From: Lineus longissimus | Taxonomy: Eukaryota > Nemertea > Pilidiophora > Heteronemertea > Lineidae | Length of the DNA stretch: 64,000 nt | Assembly: GCF_910592395.1 (NCBI RefSeq) | Contig: NC_088322.1 | Location: 9,543,431 to 9,607,430, forward strand | Direction of reading: 5' to 3' | In this document: in pieces, positions 36,141 to 50,128 of the stretch | Layout of the letters: each line of letters starts with the position of its first letter | Numbering within the stretch: position 1 is the first letter of the stretch | Translations under genes and position numbers: made by a program | Notes under the pieces: generated by a model | The model's database searches: none | Told to the model about the DNA's origin: nothing | Seen by the model: the letters and a program-made list of their open reading frames with translations, nothing else

Positions 36141-37076
36141 GTATGTATGTCCTTGCGTGGTCCAGGCCTTTCAAATCAGTTCCATGTTTTTTTAGGACAG
36201 CTTTTATTTGTATACTCCTTTGAGGTCAGAAGGTCAGATATTGGAAAAAAAGGTTGACTACATATTGCCTAAGTCTTCTCCACTTGAATGTTTTTTTATC
36301 AGGACGTCCCAAACTAGGTTTTCATTCTTCGGTGTTGATACTAACTACATGTAGATATACCGATAAAATCGAAAACACCTTGGTTACAATGAACCACTGC
36401 TTACAGTGTATGATTAATACACTATGAACAATACTGTGCCTCGCTCTGACAGCACTTGGCAGCAGTTTATGGGTAGGCAACCATTTGTCGGTGTTCAAAG
36501 GTTATCATCTTGTGATAATTAAAACGTTGAAGAAAAAAATCATTAAAAATCAGTTGAAAATGAAAAAGCACTGGGCAGGCCATGAAATATATAATGATGT
36601 CAAATACAGGCACGGTCATATAAAAATGCGGTTAAAACATTTCTGTACATTGGACATTGTCTTCATTGTACATTGCATGCATTGAAAATTATCGTAATCG
36701 GAAGACGTTTTTCAATTGAACATTATGCGTTTTGCTACAGAGAAACAAACCCAGTACAACCGTCCAAATGCAGAAAATCAGTCGTTAGGCACGAACACTC
36801 CGAATTAGTTTATTAATTGAGAGTAATTTTCTCTTTTGGTCTCCCTCATTACGGTGAATAACTCTAAATTAACTATGTTTCAGTTGTTTAGAGGCTGCAA
36901 TGCCGATAGATCTGTACAGAGAGTGGCGATTTCCGTGTATGGTTTTATGCTCGCACGCTAACTTTCCATCATGCATACTGATAATCTACAAATTTATTTG
37001 GGTCTTACTCATTCTTGCATCAAGTGTTTGTCGTGTACTCTTCATGGGGATGTTGATATGAAGTTATAATCATATT

Positions 37077-37300
37077 TGTGACCCGCTCTACCAAAACTAG
37101 GCGCTTGTCGCATCTGAACTTGCCAGGTTGATACGGACTTGTTGTTCATTTCCCTATTGTAGACCTTTTGTAAAATGTGACCAAATCAGTTTGTAATAGA
37201 TTTCACAAAAGGTCTACAATAGGGAAATGAACAACAAGTCCGTATCAACCTGTCAAGTTCAGATGCGACAAGCGCCTAGTTTTGGTAGAGCGAGTCACAT
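37077..37300. mobile_element. Hairpin MITE with near-perfect 94-bp arms
   Basis: Left arm TGTGACCCGCTCTACC through ATTGTAGACCTTTTGT; the right arm is its inverse with only about two differences. The loop is about 35 bp (GACCAAATCAGTTTGTAAT). Such arm identity suggests a young copy or arm correction. A diverged relative lies at 42659-42857. No clear target duplication beyond TT. Confidence 0.85.
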
Positions 37301-39610
37301 TTGGTCGTTTTATTTTGCAGAATTCATGAAATTGCAACTTTGGTGTCGAGTCTTTATTTTAGCATTTGTATTATCAAGAATTTTTAAAGTCTTAAATAGT
37401 TCTTGGTAATATATCATAAAATCAAAATTTCAATTACGTTTTTTTCAAGGCCAAATACCTTTTGAAATACCTTGGCCTCAACCTGTTACAAAGTCTTACA
37501 ATGTGAAAATCAACAGCACGCGAATATGCATTTACACTTCAGTATCATTCTTATAATGGAACTGTGTAAACCTTCGAGGATAAAACACTTTGGCATTCTT
37601 GTCAAATGTTAATTTCACTTCACTGGAGAAGTCACTATCGATTATCACTATCGGTCGATTTCACCTCAAAATGAGTGAGGCACAATAGAAAATGTACTCT
37701 TAACTTTGCCGCCATGACACATGCATGAAAGTGAAGTCACCGTTTCATCAAATTTGCACAAAAAACTTGCACGCTGTGCCATCTTCTTTATTGTGGGTCG
37801 ATTCTTGCCTGCCTATTCCATCCAATTTGATGTGAGAAAGCTGTACACAAACTGTTCAATATCCAATGCATTCTCATCTCTTCTTGACTTGGGGTGGACT
37901 CTCGAATTGAATGCTTCATGAATAGGGCCGTCAGACGGGGAGGCGTGACTTGGCATACGCCGCACGGATTCCAGGAGATGAGTTTGAAACCCATGAATAA
38001 ACTTTCGAATATTGGCGACACAGATGTTTTGAAACTTTGCCATGTATTGACCCAAACCGTTGTTAGGTTTATATACTATAGACATGATAGATTCATCTTA
38101 ATTAAAAAATCTATGCTTGCTAGAATTTTTTAGAACCTCAGTGTTCTCTGCTGCCCATTTTGTGCCAGGCCCACCAGACCATAATGTGCAAGTGTAGGAA
38201 AGCTTTTCAGCTTCAACTAGTATAAAACATACCAAACTATTGGCACTGGAATGAAAGGTGCATCAAAAAAACGGCATGAACACAAAAACTGCTCCTTTTG
38301 AATTTTCTGACGAAAGTAAATAAAATCATGTATTTTCAGTTTTCATCGATGAGACACCGGACGTGACCGAGGTAACAATCTACAAGTCCAGTCCATGAGG
38401 TAAGTCTGAAATTTCACCACTAGGTGGAGTTACTGAGTTCATGGGTTCCAAATCACCTACTGTGGTGTGTGCCATATGATTATGATTGCTAAATCTGCAA
38501 CGGTAAAAAATACTTGTTGCGGTGGTATGGGATAAAATCATTACCAAAATGGTGTGATATTAATCGCATTTATTGTCGAAGTGATAAGTGATTTTTATCT
38601 CAGACAGTCACCTACAGTGACCCCTGGAGATTGGCTGTTGTCGCATGCGATTTTTAACATTGCCTGCCTGGGTGATGAAAATCGCCAGCGTGTGGCACGC
38701 ACAGTGTACAGTGAGGATGAGATTTATCGAGCTGTAAAGTGCTCCCCTCCATGTTAGACAGCCAATCACATGGCTCCGTTTCAGCGGTAGTACGACCTCC
38801 GAGCCTTGCGAACCTGGAGTGAATCATTCCCGTCTGGGGTACTGCATCCACACTAATTTCACCCCAAGTTGGACAGAAGCTCATGCATGAAAATGAAGTT
38901 CAGGTACATATAATGTACACAAATTGAGCCTTTTTAGGTGGAATGACTTTGAGAAATGTTCCGAACTTTTTACATTCTCTTCATCTTGCTACCTGACCAT
39001 TCTCCAGAATGAAGTTACAAGTCATATCGACTTCTTTCACTTTGTTTTTGCTCTGCGTCTGAGTACCTCGTCTTTTAAGAATGCACAAATCTTTTTCAGG
39101 TTTGCCTCATTTTTTCATTCCATCGCTGGCATTGATGTGTCTTTCAAATAGCTGCAAACAGTGAACCCAATTGGCCCCCAACTGTTGTGGCATGCAGAAT
39201 GCTCACATGTCCACACTGTTATCTAATACGCCTTAATACATTACCATGCAGTTGAGAATGTACACTGATTTGTGGCGCTTTAGGAAAGGACATCTTGACT
39301 TGTGTTGGAGGCAATGTTTTCAGCTGGAATATCAAATTTCAGATTAATGACCGAAATCAGACTTTCCTGTCCTACTAAATGCTAAATTTGATACATGTAG
39401 TTGGAATGGAAGAATCACTGTTTCTACTCTACAAGGATCTTTGATTGAGTTTTCAAATTTGGACTAAAAATTAGCATTTCATAGGCACTTTTGTGCAACT
39501 GAATGCTGGATCAAAGGATACAATTTTTACAAGGAAAAATTCTGACTTCTTGCCTGTCCTCGTTGGCATCCCTGATTTTCTCATGCAATTTTACGTATTC
39601 GCCAAAACCC
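37301..39610. other. No gene seen
   Basis: Only short frames without family resemblance. Composition is unremarkable. Confidence 0.45.
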
Positions 39611-39813
39611 GAGCGCTGACTCCTTGCTTATCCGTGCTGGGGCGCCACTGAAAATCCTCAGCTGGGAAGCCACAGCCCGGGCACAGACTCCTTGCTTATC
39701 TGTGGTGGGGACGCTACTGAAAATCCTCAGCTGGGAAGCCACAGCCCGGGCGCAGACTCCTTGCTTATCTGTGGTGGGGCGCTACTGAAAATCCTCAGCT
39801 GGGAAGCCACAGG
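39611..39813 (+). repeat. Three-copy 69-bp tandem repeat
   Basis: GACTCCTTGCTTATC starts at 39618, 39686 and 39756. Each unit ends AATCCTCAGCTGGGAAGCCA. Copies are over 90% alike by eye. Confidence 0.85.
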
Positions 39814-42658
39814 CATGAAGGAGAACATGCGGTTTACAGCAGGGGAGAATCTCTCTGGTGATGTTTTTATCAACTTCTTTGATATTTTGTAACTCCTGCA
39901 GAAACAACTTCGGATTGTTGCAAGCTTTTAGCTAGGCTTTTAGTAACTTTTAGCATCGGGAACGACTGGCATTTTTCTTCCACCGGTGCTAGCCATCAGC
40001 TCGGGGAGTAATGTTTATTTTGCAAACAGACATCTGATACCTAGTTAGCTGTTGCCAACTTATCACTGTGAAGGTAGCGCGGCGTACGCAACACGCTTGA
40101 TGGAGTCTGCCGGTGGGATAAAACACGATCATGGCAATTTGTCAGTGCTAAGGAGAGTTTATTGACTGTAGGTCAATGGCTGATTTGTTAGCTATTGATA
40201 TGCACGCTCATCAGGAGTAGGCAAACACCTGGCGGAAAGTTTGAGAAAGTGCTTTGTTGAATTGATATAAAGGCTTCAATTTCATGTTCTCGTCTGCAAC
40301 TTTCTAGGGAATGGATGTGGGTCTTCCTACTTTCATCTTTTATCATTAGTTGTAGAGGCATGATTTTCGTGGTAGAAAATATATAAGTTCATTGAAAATT
40401 AATCGAATTGGTGCATTGAAAAATGATCATCAACAAGGGGTTGAGTCTCATGCGTGCACTTTTTTGGTGAGATTAGTGACAAGAACCATGGCGTGAAATC
40501 AACTTCAGTGGCCTAACCGGAACCCGCTTTTTCTAACGTTCCAAGTCGCTTTGGCTGTTTGCGGCTTCCCATCATGCCCCACGTGTCATAGCAAGACGAT
40601 ATCCGTCCTCAAGTGAAAATATGTCTGGTTGGCTTTATGAATGTTAATACCTTGGTAAAAAATGGTATGGACAACATGAAAATATTCAGCCTCTGAGTCG
40701 AAAATGGCCGCTTACAGGATCTTCTGTCTATGTTTTTGAGTTATAATTAATTCGTAAAAATGGTGTCTTTGCCCGTCGGGGGATGTAAGTTGAAATTTTC
40801 GTTTGAAAACATTAAAGCTGGTTAAAAAAATTACTCATGTAAAGGTCCAATTGTAACCTCATCAGGAAGGGTCACATTTAAATCCCACAAAGAACTAAAC
40901 TTTTAATTTGGGAACTTGCATTGACTCGTAGGATTATCCTCCTGGTTTCAAGTGGTCTGCACTGCCCACCCATTCTAGATCCCGTTGAAGCACTATTGAA
41001 AACCATTAAAAAAATTGAATCCCCTTTTTACATTAGGCCACCATTTTAGTTGTTTCCATTAAACCCTTTCCCGCCCTTTTCAATCCCCGTTGAAACATGA
41101 CTCAAATCCCAATTTTGAATTCTCCTAATCTAATCTGATGGTCGTTTTCATAGAAAGTGTGATTCTCCCCAGGAAGGTGTGAGTTTGTTTTGTTGCTCAC
41201 ATTTGGGCTTAGGGCCCTCCTCTGTGACAAACGCCTCTAAATCCTACCCTCTCCAATACAATGGTTACCCCACATGGAACTTTTATGCTCTCATTTTCCC
41301 TCCGGGTCCTGCTAGAGTGTCGGGCCGGAATGATGCAACTAGATTTTAGTCGCTTTGTAATCCAACACTTCACATACTTTGCCCCTTAATCCTCGGGCCC
41401 TTTCCCTAGTCTTACGCTGAACGCCTTACAATCTCTGCCTGGTTTAGAATTTCAAGTGGGTTTTAGACCTGAGCTCTGCATAATCTGACCGCTTCCAAAG
41501 TGAAGGAGACTCTAAACATCTACAAGGTTATGAGTTGAGGCATTACTTCAAATTGCCCTTTTCGGCTGGCTTATTCCATTTTAATTAGAAGGGTTGTAAA
41601 AAATCATAATCATTTGGCCTCAAAATTCTAAGGTGTCCCATCCAGTTCTTCTTTGGGCAAGATTTATAGTAAGCATACATGCAGTAACCACCCCCCCCCC
41701 CTGATCTGCCCGGTACACGTAAGAATTCTGCCTATATTTAGAACACCTCTGATAAGGACACCCTCAGGACTGACAGATGTATGTTGTCCTTCAAAAGGTG
41801 TCCTGACCACTGAGGTATTTTGAATGGAAACAACCAATTTCGAACCAAAAGCAGTGTCCCTCAGAGAATGTGTGTCCTACTAACAGAGGTGTCCACTAAC
41901 GGAGGTTCTACTGTACTTGATTGGTGAATCAAACCCACGACCTCTCTATAACATGTATAATGAGCCCGACACACTCTTCCACGTTGTCTCCGCTGCCTCT
42001 AGACTCTGTCCTTCCACTTTTTGTGGCCAAGTATCGATAGAAAAAACCCTTTTAGCGCAAAGGTAGACAGTTCGACCTTTTTGAAGATGGCACGTTTCGT
42101 TCTTTTTGTCGGTCCCTGAGCGTGACTAGGGCGCTAGACAACACAATAAATCAATCAACTGCCTCGAAAAATAAGAAACTTCGGCCGTGCTCCGACGAAT
42201 TGTTGGCGGCCATTTTGCCACCTGTGGAGTCGTAATATGCACCGTGCGTGACTGAAGTCTTCGAGGTTGAGAAAACCGCTATTCAACGCCACTATGATAG
42301 TCAAAATATCATCATGTAAAATCGCTCATCGTTGAGAAATAATTATATGTTTTGCTTGGACGGACAATGGGGGTGTATTGGGTTATGCCCGTTGACAAAT
42401 TGAGAGATAGGAGTCAATAGTCCTGTGCGGAAAATCTTTATTTTGCGCACGCACCATCTTGATGACTTATATGATATGAACACCTGCAGCCGTTGTTAGT
42501 TTGAATGAGAAAAATACATAGAGGTGATACCAAATTTTTTGGGTGAGGGGGTGGGCATGCCGATCCAGATTGTGGTTCCTGGTTGATCTGTGTTGATCCA
42601 GACCAGACTATGGACTAGTTCCTAATTGGTTGATTTGAAGATGAGATGGTGGACATTA
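39814..42658. other. No gene seen; MITE copy D
   Basis: A GC-richer patch with YY1-like GGCGGCCATTTTG lies near 42206 and could be an upstream promoter region. A poly-C run lies near 41690. Confidence 0.4.
41740..41915. mobile_element. CAGTAGAACC MITE, copy D
   Basis: The left end is truncated or diverged (AGAACACCTCTG). The right end is GGAGGTTCTACTGTA. Internal motifs match copies B and E. Confidence 0.7.
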
Positions 42659-42857
42659 TTTGTGACCAGCCATGACGAAACAAGGCGCATGTCGCTCCGA
42701 GCTTGACAGGTTGAGACGGACTGGTTGTTCATTTCACTGTTGTCTGCCTTTTGTGACATCTGGGTACATCAATTTCTTCTATTTTATGTCCTGGTGTCAT
42801 TTAAGTCTCATCTTTTGTGCGACATGCGACTCATTTTGTGGCGGTGGGTCACATTTT
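42659..42857. mobile_element. Diverged relative of the hairpin MITE
   Basis: TGTGACCAGCCATGACGAAA, then GACAGGTTGAGACGGACT and TTGTTCATTTCACTGTTGT follow the order of the 37077 element. The right end is GGTGGGTCACA. Arms are more diverged and the open frame here is not a gene. Confidence 0.65.
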
Positions 42858-43259
42858 GTCTTACGTAATTTATTGCATGGGATGGTTAGCAAAAGTACCA
42901 ATAGTTGTGGATCTTTGGGGACTTTAAGATCTGGATGCTGATAAATAACATTTTGATCTGCACACTAGTCATTATTCAGCTGCAAGATGGGGGGGGGGCA
43001 TATCCCAGAAATTTTGTAAGATGACCTTTCCAAGGCTGAAACAAAACGTTTCCCTTGGTGTTACTGTCCAATTTGATACTGGAAATATAACTTAGCTAAA
43101 AATCTAAATTCTAATCAGTCTGTTTCACAGCGGATTTTGAAATTTTGAGCTTTAAGTTTAACTTTGATAAGAAAGGATCAAATGTTATTTGGACGCATGA
43201 TGCTCCCTTTGAAGATAACCATTGAGATGCCAAATAACCCTGTCTTCAGGCATTGTGCG

Positions 43260-43300
43260 TATAAATAGGGGCCGCTGGACAAAGACACTGCCCTTCAGTA
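43260..43300 (+). promoter_or_regulatory. TATA-box core promoter candidate
   Basis: TATAAATAGGGG at 43260, followed by TTCAGTATC (initiator-like, A at 43297), 37 bp from the start of TATA. It is the best core-promoter match in the large gene-free interval. No downstream gene is identified; the receptor's missing 5' exon, 13.6 kb further on, is one possibility. Confidence 0.4.
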
Positions 43301-46300
43301 TCACATTCGTTTTGTTGCATTTTTATGTCGGATTACCGCTCTATTCCTGTGATACTGCATTGTGGGTAACACCATAGCGTGAACAATGAATTTCAGCGGT
43401 GTGTAATTCTTGGCTGTTGGTGTAGCAGTTTCGTGGTCGAGAGGCATGCGGTCAGTACCCAGGGGGTGACCTAGTTTGGAAAGGAAAAGGATTGGAACTT
43501 CTATGAACTAGATATTCGGGCCTTCAAGGTCTTGATTAAAAAGTAATCATGTGAGAGGGAGGGGGCAAAAAATTAAGTTTTAAACCCTTTTTCCAGATTG
43601 CGAGAGGACTTTATGATGCTTTGAGGAGAGGCAAAAGGGGTACCCCTCTCAATGGCCTGCTTGATTGTTAAGGGTTACGCTGTTCCTATCTAATCGTGGG
43701 TCAGGAAAATAGAAATGCATTTATACACAATGCAGTAGTGCAGTTATCATGCATGAAACTCTTAAACTTAAACTTTTATTTTTGCATTTATTGGTGGTGA
43801 AAAAACCAATGGAATTTCAGTTACTGTCAAACGTTAGATTAAAAATTTGCCATGCAGAGTCTCAATTTAAAAAAACTGAGATAAAGTGGCTTCGAATGTG
43901 TTTAAGGTTTCTGACTGTAAATGGGAAACAAACAAGTGTCAAGATTACAGAAGGGACCCCTCCGGCTCTCCCATTAATTTCATCCATCCCGTCAGCACAG
44001 CAGAGCCGCCACCCCTCCGAGATAATGGACTGTTCCATTCCTCTGGCTGATATGTCCCACAGATCAGAACCACTCGAGCTATCAAACGACCAACACCATG
44101 AAATTTTTGGATATAATTCTGGTATAATTTTTTGGATTACTCGCGAGAACGAACTCATCATGTCCCTGCCATTTCCTCCTAGTAAGTAACGAGTTCTTTC
44201 TTGTGAAGTTAGTCACTTGGAAAATTGTTATAGTGTTGTTGTTGGAATGAATTAGAGTTTTACTCAGTCTGACAAGTTTTTTGTACACAGTGTGTGCTGT
44301 GTGTTGTGTTTACACCTCAGGTGTGCAGAGTCAAAACCGTGTCATAGAAAGTGTGAACAAGTTTTTGTTAACCCTAAAATTGTTGTTTTCTGAATTGACG
44401 TTTCGTTCGTTGGAATTAAACGGTCCGGGTGTATTCAGAATATTTGGTAAGTCGGTTGGTGATGTTTCGATTATCAAGTTTGTATGTGTGTCAAAATTTT
44501 GAAGTTTGTAATCGGAATTAAATTTCGGTAAATGGTCTTGAAACTCATTTTCTCCAAAGTTAAGGCCAGTAGTGAAAATTGAAATAGTCTGGGTTTGTTG
44601 TCATGTCCTAACTGTATAAGAGGCATGTGAACTTCTTGATAGTGTAACTGGCGGGTCAGTGTGTAAAGTAACTGAAAGAAAAGTCCTTGGTCTACAATGT
44701 ATAATATAAAAATCTAAAAAAGACGCATTTCCAAAGGACAACTTGCCCCGTGATCTCGGGCGCAGTTTGCCAATCTAACGACACCAGAACTCATGCAAAA
44801 AACTCAAAATGGCTCACTTGAAATGCTTCCTCCAAAAGGTCGGGGGAGGGGCTGTAAAAAATTTAAAAACCTACGCTGTCAGATTGGCCCACTCTATCTC
44901 ATATCGTGCTGCGTGACTGGGGGTCGCACTCACGAGGCCCGTCGTCGGGACCAGATAACCAGTCTTACGGCTGCGCCACTCTGACAGACTGCCTATTCGT
45001 GTCGTATCAGCTGACTCTGGAGTGCACCTTTTCATGGAGTTTGAAGATGATTGTTCTCAGTAGCCGAAAGTTTTCCCTCTCTGAACGACAATCCGCCAAA
45101 GAACTTGACAAACGTTTTGAAAAACGTGAACAAATATTGCAACCTGGTATTAAAGAAGAGAGGGTCGAGCAGCATACATCGACGACGTACAACTCTCCTG
45201 AATACGATGTAAACAGTCTAGAGTAGGGACTGTGGCGCCATGTCCTCTGCTCTGTTTCCATGTCTGTTGTCACCCCATCCACTAGAGAGGAAAATTTGGC
45301 TATTCTTCGAATTCACGGACCACGCTGTGGGCTTTGATGAGGATGCTGCCACACTTGGCTTTTATGACCCCGGCGATTGTTGGCGCGATCTTTGACCGAG
45401 ATGTGGATTGTTTGACGCGTCGAATCGGGAGATCTACTGCAGATTGAACATCTTGCGGTCGCGATTGTCAGATCGAGGATGTTCTGTCAGAGCTATTTTT
45501 GTCGGCTGGATATAGGGACTTTCCAAGTCCTCTGCGGTATGATGCAAGGACCAATATGATTGGAATTGTGCTGCAAGCTTTTGGACTTGTTGGGAATTGC
45601 GCTATGCATCTAAGGCCTACCTGTTCCTTAAAGATCTTGGGCAAGTCACTTATAGCCCCCTTCCAACCTCCTTTGCCCTGAACTGCTTGACTTCCAGTTG
45701 AATTGTTTTGTTTATTAAAGCCTATTTGCCCTTGATAAATACTAATGATAATCTATCATCAAACCTGCAAAATTTTATATAGTTATTTCAGAAGTACTTG
45801 AACCATTAACCGTGCAATGTGCTACTACATTTACATAGAGCAATCACATCAGAAGCATGTTTTAGATGCACCACTGTCGTTAAGTGCCGCAATTAAATCA
45901 TTGCCTGAGATGCCGTACTGATAGAGTATGAACTGAACATGACATATACCCGAACCTTGTATGGCAAGCGAGCTTACTTCTGAACCCCACACCATCTTTT
46001 TCTTCGATAATTGAAATTCCATGTTGATTCAGGAGCCTGCCAATCTAAGGACAACAAACGGCCAATAAAAGCACAACCGGCGTGACATTGTCATCATGCA
46101 CTTGGGAGTCGTCGCGATAACATCTGCAGGTATCACCTCTCCTGGTGCATCCTGGGATATCTGCCAATCTTCCACTTACAAAATAAGAAAATGAAAGGTT
46201 CGGTTTCGCCAAATTGCATCTCGACAAATGTCCTGACAGGGCGTGAGATTGGACAATACCCAGCGCTTTATTCTCCGCTATATTTGGCCTCCATCGTCAC

Positions 46301-49300
46301 AATGCTGCGAGAACCAAGAAGTGTCCCGAGACAGACTCCGTCTTTTCCCCTTTCACCGATTAAAGTGCTGTCACCGATCGCATTGTCTGATTCTGACACA
46401 AATCCGATGTGGATTGAACTCTTTTAATTTTAATCTTGGCCTACTCAGTTTTGCTGATGTGTCAAGCGTTGATCTCAGTTGATTTCTTAGAACTGATTCT
46501 TCGATAAAGAGGTGTGTAGCCTACTATCACTTTTAGGCAGGTAAAATGCCCTGCGGATCAAGGGGTCCACACCTTTTTCGAGAAAATCCTTTGTAACTAA
46601 TCATGAATTTGGGAAATGGACATAAAAAATACATGGGTATCTCCTCTTTCTCTGAAGCTGCCTTTTTCGTCACCAGCCTGGGTCAGTCCCTTTCTTTGGT
46701 ATCTGCTTTCTAGACTCATAATTGGCCTTTTGAGGCTGAGGGGGAATTCACTTTAAAATTTGAGCCAAGGGGAAGGACCTGGGGTCCAAATTCAGCAAAA
46801 ACGGTTTGCCAAAAAAATTCCAGGAGACACAAAAAAAACATTTCTGGAGAAATTTGCCAAGAAAGTGATCATGCAGTTGCACTTGCAGCAGGGAGTCTAG
46901 ATAGTAAACCAAGATCTCTTAATCTCTATTTTCATATAAATAATTGATAAACCATGATTTCCAGTTGGATTATCATCAGCCTGGCTGCACCTGAGGCCAG
47001 CCCAGTGACCCATGAACAAGTCACCCAACATGTTGACTAAGGTTTGGACAGGTATCAAAATGTTATGAGATGTGATTAGGATAATCCTTATTTCCATGCA
47101 GCCCTGAAAAAGAACATCACAAATAAGTAGCCATTTTGTATTGCAGGGATGTGCAATATTTATTGCTGTGATGAGTGTACACTACTGTTGCTATCTATCT
47201 GTAAAATAAAATCATAGCAGGTTTGAAATGTATTTAACTTGGGCCCTTATGGTGGCCTATGGCGTTAGAAGAGGGAATTGTGCGTATGCGAAAGTCTGTA
47301 GGCCTAGGAGTCTGGCGTCTGGAGGCCTCGTCTCAGTTCTTGGTGTTGTCGAGTTATTGACAAATTTGGATGGATTCACTCATCTGCCTGTGGAGACAAA
47401 GGTCAGGGCCACTATGAACTACTAAACTCACTGGTAATTTAGTGACCCCAATCAAGTGTCAGCACTGTGGAAAGTGGTTGCCAGTGAGACAGACGAAACT
47501 CTCCTGGAAAGTAAGTCTTCAGAGTCTATGGTCAACTTTTGCTCCGTGAAATATCAGCGACTCGATGAAGTTGTTTAAACGACCAGTGATACTTCTGCAG
47601 GCGGAGAACCCCAGAGATCTGATGTGTCAGTCAGCACAATGTCTCCTCAATGCGGGACCCCACCTTCCACTCTATTGATGCATGACCCCACCCTGCCGCC
47701 CCCTCAGTTTGTTTCACTTGGCTGATTCGACTATATTTGCCTTTCGAGGATGCTGCAGGTTCTTCCGCCTGGCCCTTGACACCTCCACGAATTGATTAAA
47801 CCTTTGTCCCCATTCTGACTTCAAGGCTGGATTCCCTGGGACCTCAAGGCTGGATTCCCTGGGCTTCTGGCACCCTTGACCTGCGCTGTTTCTGTGTGGT
47901 TAGCATAAATTCAATCAAAGATAAATTCAAACTTTGTTGAATTATCTTGGACAGGACAGGATGATTGTGTGTTTTGTTGCTGGGTGTTCTTGAGTGATTT
48001 TGACACAAATTAAATATTGCCAGCAATTCGAAAAATTGCCGATGGATTTTTTTTGCATTATCAGTTGTCGGATTGAAACTTATATTTATGTTTATGGCAT
48101 ATCACGAGTATGCTTCACGTCCTCACTATTGCGCGCCAGCTATGACCCTGAATGATTCTAAATCTTGAGCGTGCGTTATCGATATATCTCCGTGGTCCCG
48201 TAATCTGATTTAAGATTGATCTTAGGGTTTGGTCCCTGAGTGAAAAATGGGATCGGAAAAATCTGATGAGTCATCACTTTGATTGAAGTGACTGCTTATC
48301 GTAGAATTTGCGGTGAAGAAGGATGGAAAACTTTGATGGCCTTGAATGTTGGTTTATAGAAGTTGTCATCTAGGCTAGCTCAAGCTAGCATGGGTTCATG
48401 CTAAATGGCTGGGATGGCTAAGTCGATCGCAGTACCTCAAAATTAGCCCCCCTCAGGGCAAGCGGGCGGCATGGAGTCAAACTATATTTTTGCAGATGAG
48501 AAAACATTCCTTGAAAGCTTTCAGTGGAAATATTTCTGCAACGTTTTTTAACCAATCACGGCTGTTTATTAATTTAGTGCAGCCGTCACACCTGGTTTCC
48601 ACCTTAGCAATCGGATCCTCTCAACCAGTTGCTAAGCGACTGGGTACATTGATGTACATAGATATACATGTCATTCTAGTCAGTTTAAAGTTGGAATGGA
48701 CTCATGTCTGGTTCAACGTATATTGGCTTGAATTTTGTGTGGATTTCTGTGATCTTGTACACTACTTGCGTAGGCGGATCAGTCCAGTTGCAGTTGAAAT
48801 TAAACGTAATTGTTTAATGGAGCTCACACCTTCTCTGACTCTAGTTAGCACTTGGTGAGGAATGAATGACATCTGGATGGAGTAATGGCTGGAGTGTTAG
48901 CATTATAGGCCTGCCTGGAATCCTCCTGGCCTGCCAGATTAGACTGTCGATACATTTGGTGTGGTTTTCACCTCTTGTCATCCGAGGATAGGCCCTTGCA
49001 TCAGCCAGGGGACGATTTTATGAACCCGTACTGATCTGTAAACTATTTGTTGGTGTTTTATTTTCGTGGATGATGCAAATAACATCGATTCTCAAAAATA
49101 AAAATCATATGAATTTTTTTTTAAACCCAAGATATTTTGGTAGTCCACCAATATAAAATGTTTGTGAATCACTCAAACAAAGAGGCATGCTAATTTGGCA
49201 TATAACTTGGAACGAATGAGTTATATGTCTAGGCAAACACAGATGTCGTATTCCCTAAGCTCGTTCTCAACAACTTCTCCACGGACAAACTTGTTGATGA

Positions 49301-49565
49301 TTGTGGTGAATCACACAATCAATAATCTCACTGGAAGATAATTTGCAACATGGGGGTTAACTTCAGCTGAAGGGATGGGACCCAGAAGCAAATTTAGTCG
49401 CTTGCCAAACTTGTCAATGATATGTGGCTGTGCCAAGGCTCGTGGGGGATTTGGTCGGTCCTATACCTGACGCTTTGCGTTTGCTTGGTGCTACGTTGAG
49501 TATTAGAGCTTAATGGTGGCGGTAAGGTAGCCAGTGTCCAACAACCGTAGAATGTAGTCGCTATC
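43301..49565. other. No confident gene
   Basis: An open frame at 43749-44189 ends at a good donor (CCTCCTA/GTAAGT) in the phase needed by the receptor's first known exon. It has no signal peptide or receptor similarity, so the link is not accepted. Duplicated AAGGCTGGATTCCCTGGG occurs near 47823-47860. Confidence 0.4.
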
Positions 49566-49842
49566 ATTTTGTATTTCGCCTTATTTTCACTGAAAATGAC
49601 TTCAAGTTGACGACAATACAGCTCCATAACTTGAAATTCAGTAGGCCTATGTTGTGGGAGCCATAATTCACCAAGGGAAGATCTTTGTGAACTCCTTCAT
49701 GGCATTTTGTATTTCGCCTTATTTTCACTGAAAATGACTTCAAGTTGACGACAATACAGCTCCATAACTTGAAATTCAGTAGGCCTATGTTGTGCGAGCC
49801 ATAATTCACCAAGGGAAGGTCTTTGTGAACTCCTTCTGGCAT
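49566..49842 (+). repeat. 138-bp tandem duplication
   Basis: Two nearly identical 138-bp copies starting ATTTTGTATTTCGCCTTATT at 49566 and 49704. As 138 is divisible by three, the minus-strand frame stays open and shows a 46-residue repeat. This is explained by the duplication and not evidence of a protein. Confidence 0.9.
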
Positions 49843-50128
49843 GAAACTTATGACTAGCTTGCAGGAAAAAACCCTAAGAGCAGTGTTTACCAGTACTCAA
49901 GCTGGCAGGCAGATGCGTTTACTACCGCCTGTCATGTCAGGTAACCGGAGAAATTGCGAAATTGCGCATACCAGAGTCTGTAGTTTATTCAGCCAGTAAC
50001 TGCAGGAATCCATTGTTCTTTGATGAGAGGCTTTATATGTATAGGATGGGAGAGTGATAACCCAGGAAACCATCTCCTGCTACCGTAGCAGTATCATAGC
50101 TCATGCAGCCTCTGACAACGTGACAATG

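Noticed and set aside
43749-44189. 146-codon frame ending at a good donor in the phase needed by the receptor
   Set aside because: No signal peptide at its N-terminus, no cysteine pattern, and composition is not coding-like; the phase match has a one-in-three chance.
49564-49842. 92-codon minus-strand frame with two 46-residue repeats
   Set aside because: Explained by a 138-bp tandem duplication; starts and ends inside it.
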